This document shows positions 53,319 to 63,215 of a DNA stretch of 64,000 nt, piece by piece. The notes under the pieces were generated by a model. The model worked only from the letters and a program-made list of their open reading frames with translations. It had not been told where the DNA came from and did no database searches. The stretch is from Vogesella margarita (lineage in GTDB: Bacteria > Pseudomonadota > Gammaproteobacteria > Burkholderiales > Chromobacteriaceae). The DNA lies in NCBI RefSeq assembly GCF_028548475.1, contig NZ_JAQQLE010000001.1, forward strand, positions 372,001 through 436,000, read 5' to 3'. The position numbers and the translations under genes are program-made. Position 1 is the stretch's first letter. The number at the start of each line of letters is the position of its first letter.

Positions 53319-54470
53319 ATGTTTTCAGAGCGCGTCGAACGCCTGTCCGGTTCCCTGATCCGCGAGATCCTGGCTGCGGCACAACGTCCGGAAGTGATCT
53401 CGTTTGCCGGTGGCCTGCCGGCCGCCGATTGCCTGCCGGCACTGGATTTCAAGGGCGTACCGCCAGCACTGGCGCAGTACGGCACCAGCGAAGGCGAACC
53501 GGAACTGCGCGAGCAGATCGCCCGTGAAGCGGCCCGTATCGGCCTGCCGTGCGACCCGTCGCAGGTGCTGGTGCTGTCCGGCTCGCAGCAGGCGCTGGAC
53601 CTCGCCGCCAAGCTGTTCATCGATCCGGGTACACCGGTCATCACCGAAGGCCCGACCTATCTCGCGGCGCTGCAGGTATTCAAGCTGTTCGGTGCCGACA
53701 TCACCACCGTGCAGCAGGTGGACGGCCAGCTGCCGGCGGCCACGCTGGCCGCGGCGCTGGACAGCAGCAAGGCGCGCCTTGCCTACCTGATCCCGACCTT
53801 CCAGAACCCGTCCGGCGCCTGTTACACCCCGGACACGCGCAAGGCGCTGGCCGAGGTCATCGATGCCGCCGGCACCGTGCTGATCGAGGACGACCCGTAC
53901 CGCGCGCTGTCCTACGACGGCGACGCGCCGGCCCCGCTGGTTACCCACCTGAAGTCGGCGTCGTGGATCTACTGCGGCTCCTTCTCCAAGACGCTGGCAC
54001 CGGGCCTGCGCATCGGCTACCTGATCGCCTCGCCGGACCTGATGCCCTACCTGCTGAAGCTGAAGCAGGCGGTGGACCTGCACTCCAACCGTCTGGGCCA
54101 GTGGTTCATCAGCGAATGGCTGAAGAGCGGCAACTATCCGGCACACCTGGCCGGCTTGCAGGCCAAGTACAAGGTTGGCCGCGACGCAATGCAGACCGCG
54201 CTGGAAAAGCACTTTGCCGATCTGGCCGACTGGCAGGTGCCGCAGGGTGGCCTGTTCTTCTGGCTGAAGCTGAAAACCACGCGCGACACCCGCGAGCTGC
54301 TGAAGGTGGCGCTGGGCGAGCACAACGTGGCGTTCATGCCCGGCGAGCCGTTCTACGCCAACCAGGCCGACGGCATCGGCCGCCTGCGCCTGAACTTCAG
54401 CCACGCCACGCCGGATCGCATCGAGGAAGGCGTCGCCCGCCTCGCCAAGCTGATCCGCGACACGCAGTAA
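53319..54470 (+). CDS. PLP-dependent aminotransferase (class I/II, 2-aminoadipate/AAT type)
   Basis: A 383-aa fold-type I aminotransferase of the group that includes LysN and the catalytic domain of MocR proteins. The N-terminus SGSLIREILAAAQRPEVISFAGGLPA is diagnostic, and the PLP lysine is K224 in GSFSKTLAPGLRIGY. PTFQNPSGACYT carries the cofactor-contacting region. The substrate could be 2-aminoadipate, aromatic or branched-chain amino acids. It has an AGAGGAGAG site before the ATG. It is probably controlled by the divergent marR gene. A motif AAGGTTGGCCGCG lies at 54171. Confidence 0.9.
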   Translation: MFSERVERLSGSLIREILAAAQRPEVISFAGGLPAADCLPALDFKGVPPALAQYGTSEGEPELREQIAREAARIGLPCDPSQVLVLSGSQQALDLAAKLFIDPGTPVITEGPTYLAALQVFKLFGADITTVQQVDGQLPAATLAAALDSSKARLAYLIPTFQNPSGACYTPDTRKALAEVIDAAGTVLIEDDPYRALSYDGDAPAPLVTHLKSASWIYCGSFSKTLAPGLRIGYLIASPDLMPYLLKLKQAVDLHSNRLGQWFISEWLKSGNYPAHLAGLQAKYKVGRDAMQTALEKHFADLADWQVPQGGLFFWLKLKTTRDTRELLKVALGEHNVAFMPGEPFYANQADGIGRLRLNFSHATPDRIEEGVARLAKLIRDTQ

Positions 54471-54498
54471 GCGCCAGCCTCGCCGCCACGGCGGCCAG

Positions 54499-54529
54499 CA
54501 AAAAAGGCACCCGTCCGGGTGCCTTTTTC
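54499..54529. terminator. Bidirectional terminator between aminotransferase and cysB
   Basis: Stem GGCACCC / GGGTGCC flanked by A6 on the left and TTTTT on the right, between convergent genes, so it can serve both. Confidence 0.92.
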
Positions 54530-54530
54530 T

Positions 54531-54547
54531 TTGCGGCCAACCTTTGG
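54531..54547. repeat. Single uptake-like motif (minus orientation)
   Basis: TTTGCGGCCAACCTTTG directly after the bidirectional terminator, near the 3' end of cysB. Confidence 0.87.
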
Positions 54548-54557
54548 AGGGGGCGGC

Positions 54558-55496
54558 TTATTCCTCGTCGTCGCCGTGGTGCAGCGCGGCGTCCACTTCC
54601 TTGCGGTGCAGGTGCGGCGCGAACAGCTCGATGAAGGTGTAGGCGTAGCCGCGCAGGTAGGCGTCCTTGCGGATGCCGATCTTGGTCACCGAGGCGTCGA
54701 ACAGGTGGCCGGCGTCGCGCGCCTGCAGCCCGATGTCGCGTTCCGCCTCGAAAGCCATGCTGGCGATGATGCCGATGCCGAGGCCGAGCTTGACGTAGGT
54801 CTTGATCACGTCGGTGTCGATCGCGGTCAGCACCACGTTCGGCGTCTTGCCGATGCTGGTGAAGGCCTGGTTGATCTTGGAGCGGCCGGCAAAAGCGAAG
54901 TCGTAGGTGATGATCGGGTGGGCGACGATGTCGTCCAGCGTCAGCGGTCGCTGCAGTGCCAGCAGCGGGTGGCCGTCCGGCGCCACGATGCTGCGGTTCC
55001 ACTCGTAGCAGGGCAGCATCGCCAGTTCCTTGTACAGCGAGATGCCCTCGGTGGCGATGGCGAGGTCGGCCTCGCCGGACACCACCATGTCGCAGATCTG
55101 CGTCGGGCTGCCTTGCTTGATCGACAGCCGCACCTTGGGGTAACGCTGCACGAATTCGGCGATCACCTTGGGCAGCGCGTAGCGGGCCTGGGTGTGGGTG
55201 GTGGCGATGGTGAGTGCGCCTTCGGCCTCCTTGGAGAACTCGTCGCCGACACGCTTGAGGTTCTGTGCCTCGCGCAAGATGCGCTCCGAGATGCGCAGCA
55301 CTTCCTTGCCCGGCTCCGACACCGCGACCACGCGCTTGCCGTTGCGGATGAACACCTGGATGCCGAGTTCGTCCTCCAGCAGGCGGATCTGTTTGGAGAT
55401 GCCAGGCTGCGAGGTGTGCAGCTTTTCCGCCGCTTCGGACACGTTCAGGCCCTGCTTGGCCACTTCGACCAGGTAGCGTAACTGCTGGAGTTTCAT
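54558..55496 (-). CDS. cysB: CysB-type LysR regulator of sulfur assimilation
   Basis: A 312-aa LTTR whose HTH (MKLQQLRYLVEVAKQGLNVSEAAEKLHTSQPGISKQIRLLEDELG) is nearly identical to the CysB/Cbl signature. The effector domain has TTHTQARYALP, where N-acetylserine or sulfate binds in CysB. It is divergent from cysH-cysI and almost certainly activates them. The C-terminus ends in an acidic GDDEE. The intergenic region (55497-55610) is AT-rich and would hold the CysB sites. Confidence 0.94.
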   Translation of the reverse strand: MKLQQLRYLVEVAKQGLNVSEAAEKLHTSQPGISKQIRLLEDELGIQVFIRNGKRVVAVSEPGKEVLRISERILREAQNLKRVGDEFSKEAEGALTIATTHTQARYALPKVIAEFVQRYPKVRLSIKQGSPTQICDMVVSGEADLAIATEGISLYKELAMLPCYEWNRSIVAPDGHPLLALQRPLTLDDIVAHPIITYDFAFAGRSKINQAFTSIGKTPNVVLTAIDTDVIKTYVKLGLGIGIIASMAFEAERDIGLQARDAGHLFDASVTKIGIRKDAYLRGYAYTFIELFAPHLHRKEVDAALHHGDDEE

Positions 55497-55610
55497 CGTG
55501 CGCTCCTTAAAACCTAAAGTAATTAAATACTAACACAATATTCTTTTCGGCTTTAAAGGCTTTCGCTACCATGGCAGACTTCACACCGAACGCCCACTGG
55601 AGGCCCCACG

Positions 55611-56318
55611 ATGAGCCTTGCCGACAAGCTAGCGCATACCGAAGCCCTGCTCGATACCATCGCCCGCGACCACGCGCCCGTTGCGCTGGCCAACAGCTTT
55701 GGCGCCGAAGACATGGTGCTGATGCACCTGATCGCCAGCCGTAACCTGCCGATCGGCATTTTCAGCCTCGATACCGGGCGCCTGCCGGTGGAAACCTACA
55801 CCCTGATGCAGCAGGTCGGCGAGCGCTACCCCAGCCACCCGATCCGTGTTTACTATCCGGATGCGACGGCGCTGGAAGCCTACGTCAACCAGAACGGCAT
55901 CAACGCTTTTTATAACAGTGTCGAGCTGCGCAAGTCCTGTTGCCATATCCGCAAGATCGAGCCGCTGAAGCGCGCGCTGAACGGCCTGTCGGCGTGGATC
56001 ACCGGCCTGCGCCGCGAGCAGTCGCCAACGCGGCAGGATCTTACCGATCGCGAGTTCGACGCCGACAACGGCCTGATGAAGTTCAACCCGCTAATCGAGT
56101 GGACCGAAAAAGAGGTGTGGGAATACATCCGCGCCAACGACGTGCCCTACAACAGCCTGCACGACAAGCATGTGCCGTCCATCGGCTGTGCGCCCTGTAC
56201 CCGGCCGATTTCCGTCGGCGAGGACGTCCGTGCCGGTCGCTGGTGGTGGGAAAACCCGGAATCCAAGGAATGTGGCCTGCACGTGAAGGCCAGTCCGCTG
56301 AAACGCCCGAATGCCTGA
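55611..56318 (+). CDS. cysH: Assimilatory APS/PAPS reductase (Fe-S type)
   Basis: Reduces adenylylsulfate to sulfite. Besides the PP-loop region (LANSFGAEDMVLMHL, SLDTGRLPVET) it carries paired cysteines C110-C111 (RKSCCHIRK) and C193-x2-C196 (GCAPCTRP), which bind a 4Fe-4S cluster. This indicates the APS-reducing rather than the E. coli PAPS type. The catalytic cysteine is C221 in ECGLH. It is 235 aa. The stretch GGAATCCAAGGAAT at 56258-56271, encoding ESKEC, is complementary over 14 bases to the 41-kb sRNAs. Confidence 0.93.
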   Translation: MSLADKLAHTEALLDTIARDHAPVALANSFGAEDMVLMHLIASRNLPIGIFSLDTGRLPVETYTLMQQVGERYPSHPIRVYYPDATALEAYVNQNGINAFYNSVELRKSCCHIRKIEPLKRALNGLSAWITGLRREQSPTRQDLTDREFDADNGLMKFNPLIEWTEKEVWEYIRANDVPYNSLHDKHVPSIGCAPCTRPISVGEDVRAGRWWWENPESKECGLHVKASPLKRPNA

Positions 56319-56328
56319 CAAGGTTGGC

Positions 56329-56343
56329 CGCAAGCACTGCGGC
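56329..56343. repeat. Single AAGGTTGGCCGCAA motif between cysH and cysI
   Basis: CAAGGTTGGCCGCAA, followed by a partial second copy (CACTGCGGCCC) that lacks the CAAC end. Confidence 0.87.
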
Positions 56344-56368
56344 CCATACCGTTTGAGGAAACAGAAGC

Positions 56369-58027
56369 ATGTACAAGTACGATGAAGTGGATCACCGCCT
56401 GGTGCGCGAGCGCGTCGAGCAGTTCCGCGACCAGACCCGCCGCTACTTGGCCGGCGAGCTGTCGGAAGACGAATTCCGCCCGCTGCGGCTGATGAATGGC
56501 CTCTATGTGCAACGCCACGCGCCGATGCTGCGCGTTGCCATTCCCTATGGCCACCTGTCCAGCACCCAGCTGCGCAAGCTGTCCCACATCGCCCGTACCT
56601 ATGATCGCGGCTACGCCCACCTGACCACGCGCCAGAACATCCAGTTCAACTGGCCGGCACTGGAGCGGGTGCCCGACATCCTCGCCGAGCTGGCCGAGGT
56701 CGAGATGCACGCGATCCAGACTTCCGGCAACTGTGTGCGCAACACCACCACCGACGCGTTTGCCGGTGTCGCCGCCGACGAGCTGATCGACGGCCGCGCC
56801 TACTGCGAGATCATCCGCCAGTGGAGCACACTGCACCCGGAGTTCGCCTACCTGCCGCGCAAGTTCAAGATCGCCGTTTCCGGCAGCGCCGACGACCGTG
56901 CCGCCACCCAGGTGCACGACATCGGCCTGCACGTGGTGAAGAACGACGCGGGTGAAGTCGGCTTCAAGGTCATCGTCGGTGGCGGCCTCGGCCGCACTCC
57001 GCTGGTGGGCAAGACCATCCGCGAGTTCCTGCCGACGCGCCACCTGTTGACCTACCTCGACGCCGTACTGCGCGTGTACAACCGCTTCGGTCGTCGTGAC
57101 AACAAGTACAAGGCGCGCATCAAGATCCTGGTGCAGGCGCTGACGCCGGAAGCCTTCGCCGCCAAGGTGGAAGACGAGTGGGCGCACCTGAAGGACGGCC
57201 CGGCGACGCTGCGCGACGAGGACGTGGCGCACTACGCCAGCTTCTTTACCGACCCGGCCTACGAGCCGCTGGCGGCCAACCCTGATAGCTTCACCGGTCC
57301 GCTGGCCAGCGATGCGGCATTCGCCAAGTGGGTGGCGCGCAATACCCGCAGCCACAAGCAGGGCGGTTACCGTTCGGTGGTGCTGTCGCTGAAGAAAACC
57401 GGCGTGCCGCCGGGCGACATCACGGCCGAGCAGATGGACGCCGCCGCCGACTGGGCCGACCGTTTCGGCTTCGGCGAGCTGCGCGTGGCACACGAACAGA
57501 ACCTGATCCTGCCGGACGTAAAGGAAAGCGACCTGTACGAGGTGTGGCAGCTGGCACGCCAGCACGGCTTCGCCACCCCGAACGTCGGCCTGCTCACCGA
57601 CATCATCTGCTGCCCGGGCGGCGACTTCTGTTCGCTGGCCAACGCCCGCTCCATTCCGGTGGCGGAAGCGATCCAGCAGAAGTTCGACAGCTTGGACTAC
57701 CTGTTCGACCTCGGCGATATCGACTGCAACTTCTCCGGCTGCATGAACGCCTGTGGCCATCATCACATCGGCAACATCGGTATTCTTGGCGTCGACAAGA
57801 ACGGCGAAGAGTGGTACCAGATCACCCTCGGCGGCAGCCAGGGTAATCAGACCGCCATCGGCAAGGTGATCGGGCCGTCGTTTGCCCAGGCCGACGTGCC
57901 GCTGGCATTCGAGAAGATCATGAACCTGTACGTCGAGCAGCGCCTGGCTGGCGAACGCTTTATCGAGACCGTACGCCGTATCGGGCTGGAGCCATTCAAG
58001 GAGCGCGTTTATGCAAAATCTCATTAA
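56369..58027 (+). CDS. cysI: Sulfite reductase, siroheme/4Fe-4S subunit
   Basis: Six-electron reduction of sulfite to sulfide. The 552-aa protein has two nitrite/sulfite-reductase repeats and the cluster motif C415-x5-C421 (CCPGGDFC) with C458-x3-C462 (GCMNACGHHH), binding the coupled siroheme and 4Fe-4S centre. The RNTTTDAFAGV segment is in the first half. No flavoprotein CysJ is in the window, so the electron donor is probably ferredoxin or a separate protein. It overlaps the DUF934 gene by 17 bases. Confidence 0.95.
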   Translation: MYKYDEVDHRLVRERVEQFRDQTRRYLAGELSEDEFRPLRLMNGLYVQRHAPMLRVAIPYGHLSSTQLRKLSHIARTYDRGYAHLTTRQNIQFNWPALERVPDILAELAEVEMHAIQTSGNCVRNTTTDAFAGVAADELIDGRAYCEIIRQWSTLHPEFAYLPRKFKIAVSGSADDRAATQVHDIGLHVVKNDAGEVGFKVIVGGGLGRTPLVGKTIREFLPTRHLLTYLDAVLRVYNRFGRRDNKYKARIKILVQALTPEAFAAKVEDEWAHLKDGPATLRDEDVAHYASFFTDPAYEPLAANPDSFTGPLASDAAFAKWVARNTRSHKQGGYRSVVLSLKKTGVPPGDITAEQMDAAADWADRFGFGELRVAHEQNLILPDVKESDLYEVWQLARQHGFATPNVGLLTDIICCPGGDFCSLANARSIPVAEAIQQKFDSLDYLFDLGDIDCNFSGCMNACGHHHIGNIGILGVDKNGEEWYQITLGGSQGNQTAIGKVIGPSFAQADVPLAFEKIMNLYVEQRLAGERFIETVRRIGLEPFKERVYAKSH

Positions 58028-58502
58028 GAACGACGCGGTCACAGAAGATGCCTGGCGCCTGATCCGCAGCGACGAGGAAAGCTTTGGCGCGGCGGAGGAT
58101 GTCATCCTGCCGCTGGCCGCCTGGCTGGCGCTTGATCCTGCCGCCCGCAGCGGGCAGGCTGCACCATGGCTGGCGCCGGATGCCGACCTGGGCCTGCTGC
58201 TGCCGGTTCTGGCGCAGCTGCCGCTGATCGCCATCGACTTCCCGGCCTTTACCGATGGTCGCGGCTATAGCCTTGCCCGATTGCTGCGCGAGCGCTACGG
58301 TTATCAGGGAGAGCTGCGTGCCATTGGCGACGTGCAGCGTGATCAGCTTGCTTATATGGCACAGGTCGGTTTTACTGCATTCGCGATTCGCGACGACCGC
58401 CCGGCCGAGGCAGCGCTGGATGGCCTGCGCGATTTCAGCGACCAGTACCAGGCCACGGTGCTGCAGCCGGAACCGTTGTTTAAAAGACGCACTCAGCGCT
58501 AA
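58011..58502 (+). CDS. DUF934 domain protein of the sulfite reductase operon
   Basis: A 163-aa protein of the DUF934 family, which regularly follows cysI in proteobacteria. Recognisable parts are PLAAWLAL, IDFPAFTDGRGYSLARLLRERYGYQGELRAIGDVQRDQ as the conserved core, and the C-terminal FSDQYQATVLQPEPLF. It has no predicted catalytic motif, and the function is unknown, perhaps in the assembly of or electron supply to sulfite reductase. It overlaps cysI. Confidence 0.9.
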   Translation: MQNLIKNDAVTEDAWRLIRSDEESFGAAEDVILPLAAWLALDPAARSGQAAPWLAPDADLGLLLPVLAQLPLIAIDFPAFTDGRGYSLARLLRERYGYQGELRAIGDVQRDQLAYMAQVGFTAFAIRDDRPAEAALDGLRDFSDQYQATVLQPEPLFKRRTQR

Positions 58503-58592
58503 ATTGTTGCTTGTTAGCAACTGAAGCTGTGGCGTTTCGATTGAAACGCTGCGTTAGTGTTGCTTTTTTTGTCGCATTCCATTGAGCTGAAG

Positions 58593-58622
58593 TTGACATC
58601 GGGGTGACCGACTACCTATAGT
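58593..58622 (+). promoter_or_regulatory. Strong sigma-70 promoter of the ompA-like gene
   Basis: TTGACA and TATAGT separated by 18 bp. An inverted repeat GGGGTGAC (58601-58608) and GTCACCCC (58621-58628) flanks the spacer and -10, a possible operator. The leader before the ATG is about 110 nt. Confidence 0.8.
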
Positions 58623-58738
58623 CACCCCAACTATCTGGCAACGGATGAATTTCGCGTTTGTCTTAAAGCTTGACGTGCTGTGCTTGTCATAAGCAGTTTT
58701 GCGAAGCTGGTAGACTTATCCAACAAAGAGGAAATGCT

Positions 58739-59380
58739 ATGAAAAAATCGATCAAACTGAGCGCTCTGGTTGTTGCCATGATGCTGTCCAGCGGTGCATT
58801 CGCTGCCAAGTCCGGCTACGCGACTGACGGCGTTCTGGATAACGTGGCTCGCAACGCCTACGGCGAATGCTGGAAAGATGGCTACTTCAACAAGGAAGCC
58901 AACGGTCTGGTTGAGTGCGGCGACAAGGAAGCTCCTAAGCCAGTTGCTGTAGCGCCTGCCGCTCCGGCTCCGGCTCCAGTCGTTTCCCAGATCAAGTCCT
59001 TCACCCTGTCGGCTGCCGGCCTGTTCGCCTTCGACAAGACCGTGATCACTTCCGGCAATGCAGCGCTGGACGGCGTGGTTGCAGAACTGAAGGGCGACAA
59101 GTACCTGAAGTCGGTTGCCATCGTTGGCCACACTGACTCCATGGGCGCCGAAGCCTACAACCAGAAGCTGTCCGAGCGTCGTGCCAACGCCGTGAAGGAC
59201 TACCTGGTTGCCGGCGGCATCCCTGCCGAGAAGATCACCGCTTCCGGCGCTGGCGAATCGCAAGCCAAGATGACCGAGCAGTGCTCGAAGATCAAGGCTC
59301 GCAACCAGCGCATCGCCTGCATGGAGCCGGATCGTCGCTTCGAAGTGACTGTAGAAACCGCCAAAGAAGTGAAGATGTAA
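58739..59380 (+). CDS. OmpA family outer-membrane/peptidoglycan-binding protein (RmpM-like)
   Basis: A 213-aa secreted protein: signal peptide MKKSIKLSALVVAMMLSSGAFA, then the neisserial-type region RNAYGECWKDGYFNKEANGLVECGD, a Pro/Ala hinge (APAAPAPAPV), and an OmpA-C domain (FAFDKTVI, GHTDSMGAEAYNQKLSERRANAVKDYL) with the Asp and Arg that bind diaminopimelate. It lacks a beta-barrel, as in RmpM/class 4 protein. The strong promoter and strong terminator suggest high expression. Confidence 0.93.
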   Translation: MKKSIKLSALVVAMMLSSGAFAAKSGYATDGVLDNVARNAYGECWKDGYFNKEANGLVECGDKEAPKPVAVAPAAPAPAPVVSQIKSFTLSAAGLFAFDKTVITSGNAALDGVVAELKGDKYLKSVAIVGHTDSMGAEAYNQKLSERRANAVKDYLVAGGIPAEKITASGAGESQAKMTEQCSKIKARNQRIACMEPDRRFEVTVETAKEVKM

Positions 59381-59398
59381 GTCTCGTTTCTTCCCAGA

Positions 59399-59431
59399 AA
59401 GCCCCGGCTCTTGCCGGGGCTTTTGTTTTTT
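59399..59431 (+). terminator. Intrinsic terminator after the ompA-like gene
   Basis: Ten-bp stem AAGCCCCGGC / GCCGGGGCTT with a TCTT loop and a TTTTGTTTTTT tail. Confidence 0.94.
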
Positions 59432-59502
59432 GGCTTTGGGCTGGCGCGGCTCAGGGTGGCTGGTTAAAATCACCGTTTGTTTCTTTTCGAGCACGACTGT
59501 CC

Positions 59503-60438
59503 ATGCGAGCGTTTCTGGGCGACCCGCGTCGCCATGACTTGTTGCCCTGTGCGCTGACCATCGGTAATTTCGACGGTGTCCACCTCGGCCATCAGAAGAT
59601 GCTGGCCCGCTTGCGGCACGAGGCCGTCGCCCGTGGCCTGCCCACCGCGCTGCTGACGTTCGAGCCGCATCCGCGCGAATTCTTTGCCCGCAGCCAGCCG
59701 CCGGCACGGCTGTCGGTGCTGCGCGACAAGCTGCAATTCCTGGCGGAAGAAGAACGGGTCGACTACGTGTTTGTCTACCGTTTCAACCACGCCTTTTCAC
59801 GCATGCCGGCCGAGCTGTTCGTGCGCGAGGTGTTGCTGCAGCAATTGCAGACCCGTTACCTGCTGATCGGCGATGATTTCCAGTTCGGCGCCGACCGCAA
59901 GGGCAATTTCGAGCTGCTGAGCGCCTGTCCCGATTTCGTCACCGAAGCGATGCCGTCGGTGCTGGTGGCTGGCGAGCGTGCCTCCAGCACCCTGGTGCGC
60001 GATACCCTGGCCGCCGGCGACCTGCAACGCGCGGCCGCCTTGCTGGGGCGACCGTACCAGATCAGTGGCAAGGTGATGCACGGCCAGAAACTGGGACGCA
60101 CCATCGGTTTCCCGACCGCCAACGTGCACCTGCCGCATCTGCGCCCGGCGCTGCAGGGGGTGTTCGTGGTGGAGGTCGATACGCCGCAGGGGCGTCTCGG
60201 CGGCGTGGCCAGCCTCGGCAAGAACCCGACGGTCACCGACAGCCAGCACTACAAGCTGGAAGTGCATTTGTTCGATTTTCACGGTGACCTGTACGGTCAG
60301 CGTGTTTCGGTGCACTTCCTGAAAAAATTGCGCGATGAAGCGCGTTATGATGATTTGAACGAGCTGGTGGCGCAGATTGAACGCGACGCCGCCAGCGCCA
60401 AGACCTATTTGACCAGTTTGCAACGAGACCAGGCATGA
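59503..60438 (+). CDS. ribF: Bifunctional riboflavin kinase/FAD synthetase
   Basis: Makes FMN and FAD from riboflavin. The N-terminal nucleotidyltransferase domain has [13 protein letters not shown] (about 19-31) and [17 protein letters not shown]; the C-terminal kinase domain has [14 protein letters not shown] and [10 protein letters not shown]. Length is 311 aa, as usual. The start at 59503 ([16 protein letters not shown]) is used; longer frames run back through the ompA terminator. It overlaps ileS by four bases, in the standard ribF-ileS-lspA-ispH order. Confidence 0.96.
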   Translation: MRAFLGDPRRHDLLPCALTIGNFDGVHLGHQKMLARLRHEAVARGLPTALLTFEPHPREFFARSQPPARLSVLRDKLQFLAEEERVDYVFVYRFNHAFSRMPAELFVREVLLQQLQTRYLLIGDDFQFGADRKGNFELLSACPDFVTEAMPSVLVAGERASSTLVRDTLAAGDLQRAAALLGRPYQISGKVMHGQKLGRTIGFPTANVHLPHLRPALQGVFVVEVDTPQGRLGGVASLGKNPTVTDSQHYKLEVHLFDFHGDLYGQRVSVHFLKKLRDEARYDDLNELVAQIERDAASAKTYLTSLQRDQA

Positions 60439-63215
60439 GCATCGACTATCGCAAGACCGTAAACCTGCTGGATACCCCGTTCCCGATGCGGGGTGATCTG
60501 GCCAAACGTGAACCCGCTTGGCTCAAGCGCTGGACCGAACAGCAGCGTTACCAGAAACTGCGCAAGGTCGCTGCCGGCCGTCCCAAGTTCATCCTGCACG
60601 ACGGCCCGCCGTACGCCAACGGCGACATCCACATCGGTCACGCCGTCAACAAGGTGCTGAAGGACATCATCGTCCGCTCCAAGACCTTGTCCGGCTTCGA
60701 CGCGCCTTACGTGCCGGGCTGGGATTGTCACGGCCTGCCGATCGAGCTGATGGTGGAAAAACTGCACGGCAAGGACATCCCGGCCGCCAAGTTCCGCGAG
60801 CTGTGCCGCGAATATGCGCACGAGCAGATCGCGCGCCAGAAGAAGGACTTCATCCGTCTGGGCGTGCTGGGCGACTGGGACAACCCCTACCTGACCATGG
60901 ACTTCAAGACCGAGGCCGACATCGTGCGCACCCTCGGCAAGATCTACGAGAACGGCTACCTGTTCAAGGGCGAGAAGCCGGTGCACTGGTGCATCGAGTG
61001 CGGCTCGGCGCTGGCCGAGGCGGAAGTCGAATACGAAGACAAGACTTCGCCGGCGATCGATGTCGGCTTCAAGGTGCTGGAAGGCGACAAGCTGGCCGCA
61101 GCGTTTGGGCTTGCGGCCAACGTTGACGATGCCCGTGCCGTGATCTGGACCACCACGCCGTGGACGCTGCCGGCCAACCAGGCGGTATCGGTCAATGCCA
61201 AGCTGGTGTACCAGCTGATCGCCACCGCCAAGGGCACGCTGCTGCTGGCGAAAGACCTGGCTGAAGCCACGCTCAAACGCTATGGCGTCGAGGGCGAGGT
61301 ACTGGGCGAAACCACCGGTGACAAGCTGGAACTGATCCGCCTGCAGCACCCGTTCTACGACCGCCAGGTGCCGATCATCTGCGGCGAGCACGTGACCACC
61401 GACGCCGGTACCGGCTTGGTGCACACCGCGCCGGCGCACGGTCTGGAGGACTTCCAGGTCGGCCAGCAGTACGGCATCCCGGTAGATAACCCGGTGGCCG
61501 ACAACGGCCGCTACAAGTCCACCACCGCGCTGTACGCCGGTCTGTCGGTGTGGGAAGCCAATCCGAAAGTGATCGAGACGCTGGTCGAGCAGGGCGCGCT
61601 GATCCACCAGGAAAAGCTGCTGCACAGCTACCCGCACTGCTGGCGCCACAAGACCCCGATCATCTTCCGCGCCACCGCGCAGTGGTTCATCGGCATGGAC
61701 AAGTCCGGCAAGGACAGCGAGGTGCTGCGCGAGCGCGCCAAGCACGCGGTGGACAGTACCGAGTTCTTCCCGGCCTGGGGCCGTGCCCGCCTGGAAGCGA
61801 TGATCGGCAACCGTCCGGACTGGTGCGTGTCGCGCCAGCGTAACTGGGGCGTGCCGATGACCTTCTTCGTGCACAAGGAAAGCGGCGAGCTGCATCCGGA
61901 TTCCGCTGCACTGCTGGAGCAGGTGGCGAAGCGCATCGAGCAGCAGGGCATCGAGGCTTGGTTCAGCCTGGACGCCGCCGAACTGCTGGGCGACGATGCG
62001 GCCAACTACCGCAAGCTGAGCGACACCCTGGACGTGTGGTTCGACTCCGGCTCCACCCACTTCGCGGTGCTGAAACAGCGTCCGGAACTGGCGTGGCCGG
62101 CCGACCTGTACCTGGAAGGCTCCGACCAGCACCGCGGCTGGTTCCAGTCGTCCCTGCTGACCGGTTGCGCCACCATCGGCCGCGCACCGTACCAGCAGCT
62201 GCTGACCCACGGCTTCGTGGTCGACGGCAAGGGCCTGAAGATGTCCAAGTCCAAGGGCAACGTGGTGGCGCCGCAGAAGGTCAACGACAGCCTGGGTGCC
62301 GACATCCTGCGCCTGTGGGTGGCCTCCACCGACTACTCCGGCGAACTGGCGATCTCCGACGAGATCCTCAAGCGCGTCACCGAGAGCTACCGCCGCCTGC
62401 GCAACACCTTCCGCTTCCTGCTGGCCAACCTGTCGGACTTCGATCCGATGGAGCACGCGGTACCGTTCGGCAACATGCTGGAGATCGACCGCTACGCGTT
62501 GCTGATGGCCAAGGAAATGCAGGAGAAGGTGACCGGCGAGCTGTATCCGCGCTACGCCTTCCACCACGCGGTGCAGGAAATCGTCAACTACTGCTCCGAG
62601 GATCTGGGCGCCTTCTACCTCGACATCCTGAAGGACCGCCTGTACACCACCAAGGCGGGCAGCCAAGCACGCCGCAGCGCGCAGACCGCGCTGTACCACA
62701 TCACTCGCAGCCTGCTGCTGCTGGTGTCGCCGATTCTGTGCTTCACCGCTGACGAGGCGTGGGAAGTGCTGGTCGGCAGCGACGAGGAGTCGCCGCTGTT
62801 CCACGTGTGGCACGAGTTCCCGCTCACCGGCGAACAGCAGGAAGCGGACTTGGTCGGCAAGTGGCAGGCCATCCGCGCCTTCCGCGCACAGCTGAACAAG
62901 GATATCGAGGCGCTGCGCAGTGCCGAGCAGCTCGGCTCCGCGCTGCAGGCCGAGGTCGATGTCGTGGCCGACGAAGTGCTGTTCCCGCTGCTGGCCAGCC
63001 TCGGCGACGACCTCAAGTTCGTGCTGATGGTGTCGCGTGTCAGCGTTAGCGAAGGCACCGCGCTGAGCATCACCGTCACGCCGTCGGCGCACGCCAAGTG
63101 CGACCGTTGCTGGCACTACCGCAGCGATGTCGGCAGCCATGCCGGCCACGGCAATGTCTGCGGCCGCTGCGTCGACAACATCGATGGTAAAGGTGAGGCC
63201 CGTGTCCACGCCTGA
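60435..63215 (+). CDS. ileS: Isoleucyl-tRNA synthetase
   Basis: Class I synthetase of 926 aa. HIGH is at residues 66-69 ([13 protein letters not shown]), KMSKS at 602-606, the CP1 editing domain lies between them ([14 protein letters not shown]), and the C-terminal zinc finger has CDRCWHY and CGRC. Bacterial type (not the mupirocin-resistant eukaryote-like form) by length and layout. Two GCGGCCAAC motifs are embedded, near 61112 (LAANVDD) and 61998 (DAANYR). Confidence 0.97.
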   Translation: MSIDYRKTVNLLDTPFPMRGDLAKREPAWLKRWTEQQRYQKLRKVAAGRPKFILHDGPPYANGDIHIGHAVNKVLKDIIVRSKTLSGFDAPYVPGWDCHGLPIELMVEKLHGKDIPAAKFRELCREYAHEQIARQKKDFIRLGVLGDWDNPYLTMDFKTEADIVRTLGKIYENGYLFKGEKPVHWCIECGSALAEAEVEYEDKTSPAIDVGFKVLEGDKLAAAFGLAANVDDARAVIWTTTPWTLPANQAVSVNAKLVYQLIATAKGTLLLAKDLAEATLKRYGVEGEVLGETTGDKLELIRLQHPFYDRQVPIICGEHVTTDAGTGLVHTAPAHGLEDFQVGQQYGIPVDNPVADNGRYKSTTALYAGLSVWEANPKVIETLVEQGALIHQEKLLHSYPHCWRHKTPIIFRATAQWFIGMDKSGKDSEVLRERAKHAVDSTEFFPAWGRARLEAMIGNRPDWCVSRQRNWGVPMTFFVHKESGELHPDSAALLEQVAKRIEQQGIEAWFSLDAAELLGDDAANYRKLSDTLDVWFDSGSTHFAVLKQRPELAWPADLYLEGSDQHRGWFQSSLLTGCATIGRAPYQQLLTHGFVVDGKGLKMSKSKGNVVAPQKVNDSLGADILRLWVASTDYSGELAISDEILKRVTESYRRLRNTFRFLLANLSDFDPMEHAVPFGNMLEIDRYALLMAKEMQEKVTGELYPRYAFHHAVQEIVNYCSEDLGAFYLDILKDRLYTTKAGSQARRSAQTALYHITRSLLLLVSPILCFTADEAWEVLVGSDEESPLFHVWHEFPLTGEQQEADLVGKWQAIRAFRAQLNKDIEALRSAEQLGSALQAEVDVVADEVLFPLLASLGDDLKFVLMVSRVSVSEGTALSITVTPSAHAKCDRCWHYRSDVGSHAGHGNVCGRCVDNIDGKGEARVHA

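Noticed and set aside
58506-58567. Terminator after the DUF934 gene
   Set aside because: Two small hairpins (58506-58521 and 58532-58549) occur, but the TTTTTTT run at 58564 is about 14 bases from the nearest stem, so I do not call it a terminator.
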